Shown: one piece after another, positions 55,701-64,000 of the stretch
Position numbering within the stretch: the stretch's first letter is position 1
How the letters are laid out: each line of letters begins with the position of its first letter
The notes under the pieces: model-generated
What the model was told of the DNA's origin: nothing
Database searches by the model: none
The model's input: the letters and a program-made list of their open reading frames with translations, nothing else
From: JAWLAT01 sp041395325
Lineage (GTDB): Bacteria; Pseudomonadota; Gammaproteobacteria; Xanthomonadales; SZUA-5
DNA length: 64,000 nucleotides
Direction: 5' to 3'
NCBI GenBank assembly: GCA_041395325.1
Contig: JAWLAT010000015.1
Location: 1 to 64,000 of the forward strand
Translations under genes and position numbers: made by a program

Positions 55701-58700
55701 TGCGGAACAGGGCGTTGAGCACGGCCTGGTCGACCGCCGCTTCGTCATCGGGCGTGTTGCCGGCGCTGTCGTCACCATCGGCAATCACCGTGGGTTGGCC
55801 GTCGGCTTCGAAGTCGACGTCGGTGCCCAGCTGGATGCCCGCCACGATCACGTGCGCCGGTCCGCCGTTGGCGAGCAGCGTCTGGTAGTCGCCATTGCCG
55901 CTGCCGGCGCTGGTGTCGGGCAAATCACCCAGATCCAGCAGCAGCACCGTGGCCACGTAGTCCTCCACCTCGCCATTGCTCTGCGGACCGTTCGGCGCAC
56001 AGGCGCTGGTGCTGATGCGGAAGCGGGCGTAGGTGTCCTGCACGGCATTGGTGGGCGTGGTGCCGAAATTGAAGACCAGGGCGGCATTGACGGCGCCGGA
56101 CGCCACCATGAGCGACGTGGCTTCCGGCGTGCCGCCCACCGTGTCGGCGAAATCGCCGTCACCATTCCAGTCGACGTAGGCACAGGCCGTCGCCGCGGCC
56201 GCATTCGGATTGCTGGCGGTGAAGTTGATCGTGGCCGGCGAGCCGGCGACGAAGGTGAGATCGGCGACGGTGATGCCGTTCTCGTCGTCGCTGCCGCTCA
56301 GATCGTCGCCGTCGGCATTGGCACCCGGCTGACCGTCGGCCTCGGCATCGACCGATGCGCCAAAAACCGGACCATCGCTACGGAGGATGTGCTCGGCACC
56401 ACCACTGGCCAGCAGGGTTTCGTAGTTGCCACTGCCAACGCCTGCGCCAGCGTCGGGCAGATCGCCCAGATCGGCCGTGACCACATTCAGGACGTAGTCT
56501 TCCACTTCGCCGTTGGGTGCGCCGCCGGTGGGCGTGCCGGCCTGACCCGCTCCTGTGGTGAAGCGGCAACGCAGATAGACCTGGGTGGCGGCAGTCACTG
56601 GCACCGACACACTGAGGTTGTTGGCGCCGGCCGCGAGCGGCTGGTCGGCGAAGACCTGCTCACCGGCATCGAGCAGACTGCCGTTGCCATCGAAGTCGTA
56701 CCAGCAGTTGACGAAACCGGCGACGCTGGCGCTGATCTGCACCGGATTGGCGCGGCCGGCGATCAGCTCACCCACGGTGAAGCCGTAGACGCCGGGATGC
56801 ACCACACCGTCCTCGTCATCGCTGACGGCGGCATCGTCACCGTTGGCCGCCGCATTGGGCTGACCGTCGATCTCGGCATCAACGCCCGCGCCGAGGAACA
56901 CGCCGGGCACGATCGTGTGCACGGCCCCGTTGCTGGCCAGCAGTGTCGGGTAGGCGGGATCGGGCAGGTCACCCAGGTCGGTGGCCGTAATCGTGAGCAG
57001 ATAGTCCTCGACCTCGCCGTCTGTGGCGGCGCCGACCGGTGAACAGGGACCCAGGTCGGTACTCAACCGGACCCGCGCATAGGTCGCGCCGATGATCGCC
57101 TGCTGCGGCACGGTGCCGAAGTTCAACAGCAGCGTCGCGGCCGTGCCATTCGGGACCGCCACGCTGGCGCTTTCGGGCGTGCCACCGACGGTGTCGGCAA
57201 AGTTGCCGTTGCCGTTCCAGTCGACGAATCCGCACAGCTGCGCGGCGACACCGGTGTTGTTGATCACGTCGACCCGCAATGTGGCTGGCGCGCCGATCTG
57301 CTGATTCAGGTCAGCGATCTGCACGCCGTCCTCGTCGTCGTTGGCGACCGCACAGCTACCCTGGGTGAAGGTGCCGGGGCCAGTGTCGTCGCCCAACGCC
57401 ATCACGCCCGGCTGGCCGTCGGCTTCGGCATCGAAGCAGGCGCCCAGCTGCAGATTGGGCCGCGCCGGGTGACGCGGGCCATTGCTGCCGATCAGCGTGC
57501 CATAGGCATCCGGCAGATCGCCCAGGTCCGTCGGCAGGGCGATCACGATCACGTAGTCCTCGACCTCGCCACTGAGCGCATCACCATTGGCATTGGCCGT
57601 CGAACAGGGCGTGCCGTCGGTGCTGATGCGGAAGCGCGCGTAGCGAGTGCCATTGGCGCCGACCGGCACCGTACCGAAGTTGAAACTGAAGGCTCCGTTG
57701 TTGGTGGCCGCAGGCACGCTGACCGTGACGATCTCTGCCCCGCTGAAGACACCATCGGCATTGAAATCGAGATAGCCGCAGGCGGTGGCCGCGGTGGCGG
57801 TCAGGTTGGTGGCGGTGAAATCGAACTGCGCCGGACCGAAGACGAACAGCGCGTCCAGATCGGCTTGGTCGATGCCGTCTTCGTCATCGCCGGGAACGGC
57901 GCAGGCGCCATCGGTGTAAAACGACGTGCTGACATCGTCGCCAATGGCCGCGGCCGTCGGCGCGCCGTTGATCTCGGCATCGTTGCAGGCACCCAGGCGC
58001 AGACCGGGCACGATCGTGTGGCGGGCACCGCCATTGGCGAGCAGCGTTTCGTAGTTGCCGGCACCGACGCCTGCAGCGGTATCCGGCAGGTCGCCCAGGT
58101 CGGTCAGCGGCACGAAGCCGAAGTCGACGCTGTAGTTGGACAAGCCATCGGCGTAGACCGCGTTGCCGTCGTTGTCGTCGTCGGTCGCGCTGCCGACCCG
58201 CAGCAGCTCGGTGGTGGGTTCGGTGAGACCCGTCAGACCCAGCTGGATCAAGCCGGAGCGGATGGCCGTTCCGGCGCAGCTGGCACCGGCAGGGCCGACG
58301 CCGTTGTCGTTGTTGTCCACATCAGCGTCGGGCAAGGGCTCCTCGCCATTGCTCGAGGACAGCAGACCGGTCAACGCCGGCTGACCGTCGGCGATCGCCA
58401 GATAGTAGTCGGCGCCTCCCAACAGCGTGTCGAAAGCGTACTTGCCGGGCTGGCCGCCCACGGTGCTCGTAAGGACGGAGCCGACCAGCGAATCGCCGGC
58501 AGACGGGCCGGCGCTGCCGTCGTCATCCCGACACAGACTCACGCTGACGCCGTTGATGCCGGGCTCGCCGTTCTCGGCGTTGCCATCGTTGTCCAGGTCG
58601 CGCCAGACCAGGTTACCGAGCCGATAACGCTCGGGCAGGATGATGCCCACCTTCGGCGGTTCGGCGACCTGCAGCAGCGGGCCGTTGTTGCCGGCACTGG

Positions 58701-61422
58701 CCTCGCGCGCGCGATGGGCGAAGGAGTTCCAGCTGGGATTGAAGATCATCGGATTGCCGACGATCGACGGGGGACCACCGCTGATCGGCGCCCGCATCGG
58801 CACGCTGTATTCGATCAGCTCCAGCGTACCGAAGTCGCCGCCGACGAAGTCACGGATGCGGAAGGCGGTAACCAGCGAGAAATCCGCCACCGAGCCAGCG
58901 AGCACATAGGTGGTCGCGTTGCAGCCGGCGGTGTAGCCCACTTCCGGACGACAGGGGTTGGGCGTGGTGGTGTATTCGACCACCGGGGTCGATCCACCGG
59001 CGCTGTTGCTCTCGACGGTGACCGGACCGGTCAGCACCGGCCGATAGCGCGACTCGCGGGCGGTGGTTGAAAGGGGTCCGCCCGAGCCGGTGTCGCCCAC
59101 CAGCGGCAGCAGATCGTAGAGGTAGTAGTCGTCCAGATTCAGATTGCCGGCGTTCTGGATGCGCGCGCGGTAGGTGAAATTGCCGCCGTGATCGGTTTGC
59201 GCCACACACGGGAAGCGGGTGTAGCCGTCGGCCACCGCACCATAGGTCAGACCGTAGTCCGGACAGAGGCCGCCCGGCGGCGTGATCATGTCGGTGGGGT
59301 CATCGACATTGGGCAGCAGCGGATCGCCCAGGATCCACTTTTCGCCGAGCAACACGGCAGCGTCGATCACCGTGTAGTTGAGGCTGTTCTGGCACCGCGG
59401 CTCGGTGCTGTTGGTATCGGCATCGCGGTCGTCGACGTCGATCACGCTGGTGGTGCCACTGCCGCCGCAGGTGAAGGCCGAACCCTGGTGGAAGACCGCC
59501 AGCTCGTTGCTATAGGTCGCCGCAGCAGTGCCCGGCAGCACCCGCACACGGATGTCCATGTCGGGCATGGCGTTGTTGGCGACGGTGCGGGCAAAGCTGG
59601 CCGGGTTGCCGCCGACTGCCGGCGCGCCCGCAAAGGTCACGGCACCGGCTGGTACCACCGGATTCCAGGTGAAGCGCACCAGCGTACGGCCACTGCCACC
59701 GTAGTTTTCGGTGACCGTCAGATACGGCTGCGCTGCGGCCGGCCCGCTGTAGCTGTAGGCCTCCCAGCCGACGAATTCCAGATTGGCCGGCAGCAGATCG
59801 GCCACCGTGGGATTGACGATGTCACCGGTGGAGTCGTCGCCCAGGTGGTTGAAACTCAGGCGGAACACCAGCTCGGTGGTGGGCTGGATCTGACCGGATC
59901 CGACCCGGGTCTTGTTGATCTGGATGGCCGGGGTCGGCGGTTCGATGTTGATGGTGTCGCAGGCCGGCCCTTCGGTCTGGGCCGGGCCAGCGCCGGCAGT
60001 CAGGCGCACGAAGGCGCAGTTGGTCGCGGTGCCTGCCGGCTCGCCCGGCGGCACCATCTGGATGATCTGCGGCCGCGTGCCGATGTTGAAGGCGCGCGGC
60101 ACTTCATTGACGGGACCACCGCCGATGTTGCGGAAGACCCAGCGCACGCAGCGGTCGGTCGCCGGGAAGGCCGCGCCGGCGTTGAACAGCGTGTTGGCGT
60201 TGTTGGCGATCCCCACGCCACCGGCGACCGTCGTGTAGGTGCCAGTGGTGGCACTGCAGGGCGCCGGCGCCGTCTGCAGATCGGCGACGATCTGGTAGCC
60301 GAGCAAGGGATCGCCGGCGGTCCAGGTACCCGATCGAATGCTGACCAGATTGAAGGGTCCGGCCGTACCGGGCGCGTTCGGTGGCAGCACATCGACGAAG
60401 GAGAAGTCGGTCAGCGGCACATTCGAGCCGTTGGTGTTGAAGGTCGGCCGCCAGTTGATGTTGGTGAAGCCGGCCGACGGTGCGACGTCGTTGCCGAACT
60501 TGCTCGGGTTGGCATTGCCGACCGGTCCGACCAGGGTGTCATTGACCACGGCCGGGCCGATGCCCAGCGGCGCCTGACCTTGCGGCGTGATCATGCCGTC
60601 GGCGGTGTTGACCAGCATGTCGCCCACATTGGCAGCAGGCGGCGGCGGGACCGCAATGGTCAGGAAGCGGTCGATGCACTGGGTGGTGTTGGCCGCATTG
60701 CCGCCGTAGAGCGTGGCCAGATCGACCGCACCCAGGTTCCAGGTCACGGTCGTCGGCGGACCCAGTGAGACTGTACCGCCACCGGCATCGACGACAGTGG
60801 TGCCGGTCGGCAGCGTGTCGACCAGCACCGCGTTGTCCAGATCGACATTGCCCACCCCGCTGACCGAGCACAGCTGCACTCGATAGGTCACCGGCGCACC
60901 TGGCGCGGGCGCTACGCCGGTCGGGTCGATACGTTGCTTGCGCACCTGCCAGTTGGGCGTACCGGCATTGATGCTGATCGGTGGGGCCGAGGAAGAGACC
61001 ATCGGATTGGTCACATTGCCGGCCGTCGCATTGGCGGTATTGATGACCCCGGCAGCCGGATCCTCGCCCAGGCGCACGCGGGTGGTCAGCGTGATCGCCA
61101 GGGTGTCGCCGCCGTTGTAGGGGGTCTTGTTGATGCTGTAGCCCGTCCCGCCGCCGGTAATCGTGCAGCTGACCGAGGGTGGCGCGTTGCAGCTCAGCGC
61201 CTCCAGCTGAACCGGCAGCGTGTCGCTGATGTTCAGGTTGCCGCAGCCACCGGTCAGGTTGTTGCAGGAGGCCGTGACCCGGTAGACCACCGTTGCGCCC
61301 GGCGCGAAGGCCGTCGGCGTGGCCGGATTGAGCTCCTTCAGCAACGACTGGTTCTGTGCCCAGGCGGGCACGGAGGCGAACAGGAACAGAGCCAGCCAGA
61401 CCGGCACGGCAGCAAGACGCAT
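52777..61422 (-). CDS. Giant cell-surface protein with DUF11, SdrD-B-like and eight GEVED repeats
   Basis: About 2881 residues from the ATG at 61422. A signal peptide (RLAAVPVWLALFLFASVPAWAQ) is followed by DUF11-like beta domains (about 61300-58700), an SdrD-B-like domain (LGNLVWRDLDNDGN), and eight units of about 505-572 bases each opening with LGDLP (at about 58083, 57511, 56962, 56457, 55919, 55363, 54848 and 54317). Each unit contains EVEDYV/GEVEDYV ends and DDEDG acidic loops that probably bind calcium. A second SdrD-B unit, a DUF11 unit and the C-terminal IPTSPLSLWLLAVSLVLLAG-RRR tail, an IPTL-CTERM-like sorting signal, complete it. Probably an adhesin or matrix protein. Confidence 0.9.
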   Translation of the reverse strand: MRLAAVPVWLALFLFASVPAWAQNQSLLKELNPATPTAFAPGATVVYRVTASCNNLTGGCGNLNISDTLPVQLEALSCNAPPSVSCTITGGGTGYSINKTPYNGGDTLAITLTTRVRLGEDPAAGVINTANATAGNVTNPMVSSSAPPISINAGTPNWQVRKQRIDPTGVAPAPGAPVTYRVQLCSVSGVGNVDLDNAVLVDTLPTGTTVVDAGGGTVSLGPPTTVTWNLGAVDLATLYGGNAANTTQCIDRFLTIAVPPPPAANVGDMLVNTADGMITPQGQAPLGIGPAVVNDTLVGPVGNANPSKFGNDVAPSAGFTNINWRPTFNTNGSNVPLTDFSFVDVLPPNAPGTAGPFNLVSIRSGTWTAGDPLLGYQIVADLQTAPAPCSATTGTYTTVAGGVGIANNANTLFNAGAAFPATDRCVRWVFRNIGGGPVNEVPRAFNIGTRPQIIQMVPPGEPAGTATNCAFVRLTAGAGPAQTEGPACDTINIEPPTPAIQINKTRVGSGQIQPTTELVFRLSFNHLGDDSTGDIVNPTVADLLPANLEFVGWEAYSYSGPAAAQPYLTVTENYGGSGRTLVRFTWNPVVPAGAVTFAGAPAVGGNPASFARTVANNAMPDMDIRVRVLPGTAAATYSNELAVFHQGSAFTCGGSGTTSVIDVDDRDADTNSTEPRCQNSLNYTVIDAAVLLGEKWILGDPLLPNVDDPTDMITPPGGLCPDYGLTYGAVADGYTRFPCVAQTDHGGNFTYRARIQNAGNLNLDDYYLYDLLPLVGDTGSGGPLSTTARESRYRPVLTGPVTVESNSAGGSTPVVEYTTTPNPCRPEVGYTAGCNATTYVLAGSVADFSLVTAFRIRDFVGGDFGTLELIEYSVPMRAPISGGPPSIVGNPMIFNPSWNSFAHRAREASAGNNGPLLQVAEPPKVGIILPERYRLGNLVWRDLDNDGNAENGEPGINGVSVSLCRDDDGSAGPSAGDSLVGSVLTSTVGGQPGKYAFDTLLGGADYYLAIADGQPALTGLLSSSNGEEPLPDADVDNNDNGVGPAGASCAGTAIRSGLIQLGLTGLTEPTTELLRVGSATDDDNDGNAVYADGLSNYSVDFGFVPLTDLGDLPDTAAGVGAGNYETLLANGGARHTIVPGLRLGACNDAEINGAPTAAAIGDDVSTSFYTDGACAVPGDDEDGIDQADLDALFVFGPAQFDFTATNLTATAATACGYLDFNADGVFSGAEIVTVSVPAATNNGAFSFNFGTVPVGANGTRYARFRISTDGTPCSTANANGDALSGEVEDYVIVIALPTDLGDLPDAYGTLIGSNGPRHPARPNLQLGACFDAEADGQPGVMALGDDTGPGTFTQGSCAVANDDEDGVQIADLNQQIGAPATLRVDVINNTGVAAQLCGFVDWNGNGNFADTVGGTPESASVAVPNGTAATLLLNFGTVPQQAIIGATYARVRLSTDLGPCSPVGAATDGEVEDYLLTITATDLGDLPDPAYPTLLASNGAVHTIVPGVFLGAGVDAEIDGQPNAAANGDDAAVSDDEDGVVHPGVYGFTVGELIAGRANPVQISASVAGFVNCWYDFDGNGSLLDAGEQVFADQPLAAGANNLSVSVPVTAATQVYLRCRFTTGAGQAGTPTGGAPNGEVEDYVLNVVTADLGDLPDAGAGVGSGNYETLLASGGAEHILRSDGPVFGASVDAEADGQPGANADGDDLSGSDDENGITVADLTFVAGSPATINFTASNPNAAAATACAYVDWNGDGDFADTVGGTPEATSLMVASGAVNAALVFNFGTTPTNAVQDTYARFRISTSACAPNGPQSNGEVEDYVATVLLLDLGDLPDTSAGSGNGDYQTLLANGGPAHVIVAGIQLGTDVDFEADGQPTVIADGDDSAGNTPDDEAAVDQAVLNALFRTGPAQVPVAAMNTGGLGDVYVCGFIDFNADGDFDDGVAGPGGYSESAGPISVADGTAGTVVMLDFGTVPADAILDTYARFRISNDKTCSPVGTAANGEVEDYALNVIPLDLGDLPENGGNWATTLANDGPRHVIFPEIFLGVAEDLEVDGVPSVDADGDDLAGLDDEDGVDITTLRFIAGRTTTVNVTATNTTGAAATLCGYVDLNANDSFEPGELVSANVPDGSNALLVPLDFNVPLSVVTGSSYARFRLSSDGSPCAPNGLALDGEVEDYVVELVELDLGDLPDSAAGTAAGDYQTRSTDNGPSHVIVNGLFLGASVDNEADGQPTTAADGDDLADSDDEDGVADDQLELLAGLNGTINLQATNQSGLGGANVCGFVDFNADGDFADAGETAGPVAVGDGSSAVSVALDFGTVPMNAATETYARFRISTDPGCSPVGEADNGEVEDYALRIARRDLGDLPDGSAGVGVGNYRTLLADNGAAHEIVPGLFMGAGVDQEIDGQPNATATGDDAAGPTPDDEDGVSQADLDALRRGSPANVSVMATNSTGAAARLCGYLDHNRDGDFDDLSEQAETTVPDGSSAQNFVLAFGAVPIDVVDGQTYARFRLQTAPCAPDGLVADGEVEDYVATIGPGEMSLGNLVWEDIDNDGQVGAGEPGIAGVPVELFVDADGNGVPDGAAVATQPTAADGRYLFTELVPRGYLVCITAPATYITSSGTGRRYAPVGPYEPAPDPDNDVNDDDNGSVSGAPTRLCASTVTLSYGQEPTNDGDSDNLSNLSVDFGLLYNFDLALRKTLAPEQAQNVSVGQEVRFLITVYNQGTVAASNVLVTDYIPLGLVLSDPNWTAGPGSTATVTLPGPLAPGQQFSVELVLRVTGEAIVGPLVNLAEITRAEDPNGDVPLDIDSDGDNLPDNDGEPVDDAIGNEDGDEDDSDPATIFINAQPIPTSPLSLWLLAVSLVLLAGGALRRRSTRKI

Positions 61423-61652
61423 CGCGATTCCCCAAGCAGTAGTTGATGTCGACATCCGCTCGTGCGGGCGCGAGTGCCCCGCACAACCCCGACGGACGCT
61501 CGCCACCATAGCTCGCCACCATAGCCGAAGGCAACGATGGCAATTTAGCGATCGTGAAAACATTGATGACGTCCGATCGGCGGCGCGCTTCGACCGCTGT
61601 GCGACACTGCGGTCCAGCCCGGCTGCGATCATCGCCTTGAACAACCCGCCCC

Positions 61653-62996
61653 GTGAGTAACTCTCCTGTCACCGGGGCGCTGGCCGCCCGACTGCCCGCC
61701 TCCTTCCGCCCCTATCTGGAACGTGGACCGCTGGCAGCGCTGCTGCTGGGCATCTCGTCGGGTTTTCCTTACGCGATGATCGGCGCCACCTTGACCACCC
61801 GGCTGGCACAAGACGGGATCGACAAGAAGGCGGTCACGGCTTTCTCGCTGGCCTTCCTGGTCTACAACCTGAAGCCGCTGTGGGCCTGGATGGTTGACGG
61901 CGTGCGCCTGCCGCTGCTGGGCCGACTCGGTCAGCGGGTGTCCTGGTTGCTGCTGAGCGCCGCAGCGGTGATCGCCGCCGTGGTGAACCTCGGCCTGGTC
62001 GACCCCCAGGCCAGTCTGCTGGCGACCGCCTACGCCGCCGTTCTGGTCGGCGTGGCCGGCGCCACTTTCGACATCGTCATCGATGCCTACCGCATCGAGT
62101 CACTGGAACCACGCCAACTGGGGGTGGGCTCGGGGATGTCCCAATACGGCTGGCGCATCGGCGCCGCCGCCGCCGGTGCACTGGCACTGGTTTTGGCGGC
62201 CCGTTATGGCTGGGCAGTGGCCTACGCCGCCTGCGCCAGTTTTGTGTTGCCAGCCGTCGTGGCCGGGCTGTGGCTGGGCGAGCCACCGCGACACCAGTCG
62301 CGCGAACGCAGCCCTGGCGTGCAGGCAGCGCTGCTGACCATCATCGAGCCGCTGATCGAGTTCTTCCGACGCCGGGGTGCCTGGCTGGTGCTGCTGTTCA
62401 TCCTGCTGCACAAGATCGGCGACACATTGGCCAATTTGAGTCTGCGGCTGCTGTTCAACGATCAGGGCTACAGCAACGACGAGATTGCCTTTTACGACGT
62501 GGGCTTCGGCTTCTGGGCCTTCCTGGTCGGCATCTTCGTCGGGGGCCTGCTGTACACGCGGATGGGCATGCACCGCTCCGTGCTGCTGAGTCTGGTGCTG
62601 ATGGCGGTATCCAACCTCAGCTTCGCCGGACTGGCGCTGGTCGGCCATTCCAACCCGCTGATGGCCGCCTCGATGTGCTTCGAGAACTTCGCCAGCGGCG
62701 TGGGCGGCGTGACCGTGGTCGCCTATTTCTCATCCCTGTGCAATCTGCAGTTCACCGCCAGCCAGTACGCGCTGATTTCCGCAGCTGCCAGCGTGGTCGG
62801 CCGGTTTCTGGCCGGAACCACCACCGGCGCGATGATCGAGTCCTTCGGCTATGTGCCGTTCTACCTGCTGACAACCGTCGTGGCCCTGCCTGGCATCGCG
62901 CTGTACTGGATGCTCTATCGGCGCGGGATCGGTGGCGTGGCCGAGGCTAATGGCGCTGGGGGCGCTGGGGGCGCTGGGGGCGCTGAGGCACGGTAA
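61653..62996 (+). CDS. AmpG-family muropeptide permease (MFS)
   Basis: 447 residues from the GTG at 61653. Twelve hydrophobic segments, and the AmpG patterns GISSGFPYAMIGATLTTRL and KPLWAWMVDGVRLP. It imports anhydro-muropeptides for cell-wall recycling and may tune beta-lactamase induction. The last 14 residues are encoded by a 9-base tandem repeat (GGCGCTGGG units, 62953-62988), giving GAGGAGGAGGA. Confidence 0.87.
   Translation: MSNSPVTGALAARLPASFRPYLERGPLAALLLGISSGFPYAMIGATLTTRLAQDGIDKKAVTAFSLAFLVYNLKPLWAWMVDGVRLPLLGRLGQRVSWLLLSAAAVIAAVVNLGLVDPQASLLATAYAAVLVGVAGATFDIVIDAYRIESLEPRQLGVGSGMSQYGWRIGAAAAGALALVLAARYGWAVAYAACASFVLPAVVAGLWLGEPPRHQSRERSPGVQAALLTIIEPLIEFFRRRGAWLVLLFILLHKIGDTLANLSLRLLFNDQGYSNDEIAFYDVGFGFWAFLVGIFVGGLLYTRMGMHRSVLLSLVLMAVSNLSFAGLALVGHSNPLMAASMCFENFASGVGGVTVVAYFSSLCNLQFTASQYALISAAASVVGRFLAGTTTGAMIESFGYVPFYLLTTVVALPGIALYWMLYRRGIGGVAEANGAGGAGGAGGAEAR
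62953..62988. repeat. Nine-base tandem repeat in the ampG-like 3' end
   Basis: Four copies of GGCGCTGGG (the last GGCGCTGAG). It encodes glycine/alanine at the C-terminus of the permease, likely a slippage-prone tract. Confidence 0.85.
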
Positions 62997-63006
62997 CGAG
63001 TCACTC

Positions 63007-63048
63007 GCGCCGCAGGCGCTTTGGAGTGCGGCGCAACGCGCCGCTTTC
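63007..63048. repeat. REP sequence, copy 1
   Basis: Two short hairpins, GCGCC-GCA-GGCGC and GCGGCG-CAACG-CGCCGC, with the GGAG tetranucleotide in between. It matches copy 2 (63769-63810) at 41 of 42 bases in the same orientation. Confidence 0.85.
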
Positions 63049-63074
63049 ACGTGTCAGCACCAAGCGATGCAAGC

Positions 63075-63620
63075 TCAATAGTCGTCCTCGATCCGCAGCC
63101 GATCAATCGGAAACGAATACACCGTCTTGACTCGTGCCGGCCGCGCCCGGCTCCGAAACTCCGCCGCGCTACACCATGGATAGTCCTTCGCGTCCGCCAC
63201 CAGGCCGTGCTTGACCGGGTTCTCGTGCACATAGTGCAACCGTGCGAGATAGCTGCGCTCGTAGCTCAACCGAGTGTCCCAGTAGTTGTGCCAGACCTGC
63301 CGTCCGGGCGCCTGATCGAGCTTGTTGATCCAGCGCGCCGAACGCCGATGAAATTCACTCAGAAATGGTCGCAGTGAATTGGCGTGGTCCATCGCCTTGG
63401 GAGAGTGACCGACGAAGTGGTAGTGATTGGCGAACACGGCCCAGGCTTCGAGCCGCCACTCATGCTTGGCCGCGTAGCGGAGCAGGCCGCGGCACAGCTG
63501 CGTCAATCGCTCCTTGCCCTGGAAGTAGGCCACCTTGCTCACTGTCGCGGCAGTGACCATGTAGACGCCGCCTTCGCTCAATCGGTGAGCGGGCGCGTGC
63601 GCCCAGTCTTGCTTCGCCAT
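63075..63620 (-). CDS. REP-associated tyrosine transposase (RAYT, Y1_Tnp family)
   Basis: 181 residues from the ATG at 63620; the frame is open to 63905 but then runs through REP copies. The HUH-like motif is ANHYHFVGHS, and the catalytic Tyr is probably in YERSYLARLHYVHENPVKHG. Sequence RLEAWAVFANHYHF and DYPWCSAAEF are typical of RAYT proteins. These enzymes cleave and move REP sequences, whose copies lie on both sides. Confidence 0.9.
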   Translation of the reverse strand: MAKQDWAHAPAHRLSEGGVYMVTAATVSKVAYFQGKERLTQLCRGLLRYAAKHEWRLEAWAVFANHYHFVGHSPKAMDHANSLRPFLSEFHRRSARWINKLDQAPGRQVWHNYWDTRLSYERSYLARLHYVHENPVKHGLVADAKDYPWCSAAEFRSRARPARVKTVYSFPIDRLRIEDDY

Positions 63621-63768
63621 CTCGCCCTGCGCTGATCGTCTCGCCGAGGCCAGCATCTGGCGAACTTCCGCGACAGGCAAGCGCTTCGGTCGCAAAGAAC
63701 GAAAGCGGTAGCCGCAGCATCTGTGAGCGCTTGTGACCTCGCGACCGTCAGGGCCAGCAGCGTCCCTT

Positions 63769-63810
63769 GCGCCGCAGGCGCTTTGGAGTGCGGCGCATCG
63801 CGCCGCTTTC
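63769..63810. repeat. REP sequence, copy 2
   Basis: Same orientation as copy 1, one mismatch in 42 bases. It lies 5' of the transposase gene. Confidence 0.85.
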
Positions 63811-63878
63811 GGCCTCGCGCTGGATTCGACGCGCGAAGTCCGAGTCCACATGTTCGGCATTGACGGGCATCGAAAAGC

Positions 63879-63919
63879 AAAGCGGCGATGCTCGCCGCAC
63901 TCCAAAGCGCCTTCGGCGC
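63879..63919. repeat. REP sequence, copy 3 (inverted)
   Basis: Reverse orientation relative to copies 1 and 2, with several differences in the second hairpin. Copies 2 and 3 form an inverted pair about 70 bases apart. Confidence 0.8.
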
Positions 63920-64000
63920 ATGGTCTTCGGCCGAGTGCCGAAGGATCGGCCCTGTAGCGCGTGTGACGGTCGCTCAGCCCCGCTCGCCCGCCACACCCGC

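Larger units (their letters stand above)
63621..64000. other. Region upstream of the RAYT gene holding REP copies
   Basis: Apart from REP copies 2 and 3 nothing clear was seen. Open frames here translate REP sequence and are not believed to be genes. Confidence 0.5.

Noticed and set aside
54022..57042. Long open frame on the + strand opposite the giant surface protein gene
   Set aside because: It follows from the repeat structure and codon bias of the real gene and has no domain-like content. The minus-strand frame has clear domains.
54000..58150. Repeats resembling a CRISPR or tandem-repeat locus
   Set aside because: The units are about 500-570 bases and coding, diverged in sequence, with no short identical spacers.
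63621..63905. N-terminal extension of the transposase through the REP copies
   Set aside because: The extension translates REP sequence and has no conserved residues. The ATG at 63620 has a fair ribosome site and fits the family length.

Overview
The window is about 64 kb of GC-rich bacterial chromosome. It most resembles Gammaproteobacteria of the order Lysobacterales (Xanthomonadales). This rests on a TIGR02999-like ECF sigma factor paired with a TPR serine/threonine kinase, a gammaproteobacterial atpI-B-E-F-H-A-G-D-C order with glmU nearby, ZapE, cytochrome c5, IPT-type C-terminal sorting signals, and secreted proteins whose mature N-terminus carries an ADGFE tag. No rRNA or tRNA gene, CRISPR array, prophage or classical IS was recognised. 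The genus cannot be fixed from sequence reading alone.

Layout: 1-4720 holds a truncated gene end, the ECF sigma factor, a convergent overlapping kinase gene and a lipid kinase. 4880-10400 has a secreted serine hydrolase and an RND efflux pair. 10536-18666 is a minus-strand run: arsC, a secreted protein, zapE, an alpha/beta hydrolase, an ExeM/NucH nuclease, cytochrome c5, a DUF2199 protein and rimK. 18759-22814 has an LpxH-like phosphoesterase, an OlsF-like acyltransferase and metK. 22872-27072 has a Fic-like protein that lacks the Fic motif, a phospholipase D lipoprotein, and a tightly coupled HprK-like/B2-like/PqqD-like trio resembling lasso-peptide maturation genes but with no cyclase or precursor. 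27098-34443 has a large secreted protein, ribB, an aldehyde dehydrogenase and an acetolactate synthase gene. 34561-37559 has a broken small membrane gene and an SxtJ/DUF5989/carbamoyltransferase cluster. 37615-49784 has glmU, a PhnD-like/GGDEF signalling pair, a QueD-like protein and the complete F1Fo ATP synthase operon. 49947-52563 has an unknown gene and two coupled nucleotidyltransferases. 52777-61422 is one giant surface protein with eight GEVED-type repeats. 61653-63919 has an AmpG-like permease and a REP-associated transposase flanked by REP sequences.

The most unusual non-coding signal is a family of short heptanucleotide arrays in intergenic gaps, mostly as inverted pairs. One pair exactly brackets a four-helix-bundle (IVS-type) gene lodged between the acetolactate synthase and aldehyde dehydrogenase genes. 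A second pair lies between the dehydrogenase gene and ribB and abuts the ribB 5' end. A third pair, of different sequence, lies upstream of the carbamoyltransferase gene. A single array has been read into the rimK C-terminus. These look like mobile or spreading intergenic cassettes.

The core genes (ATP synthase, glmU, metK, ribB, zapE) are housekeeping. The accessory part is rich in envelope functions: surface protein, efflux, acyltransferase, PLD, secreted proteins.
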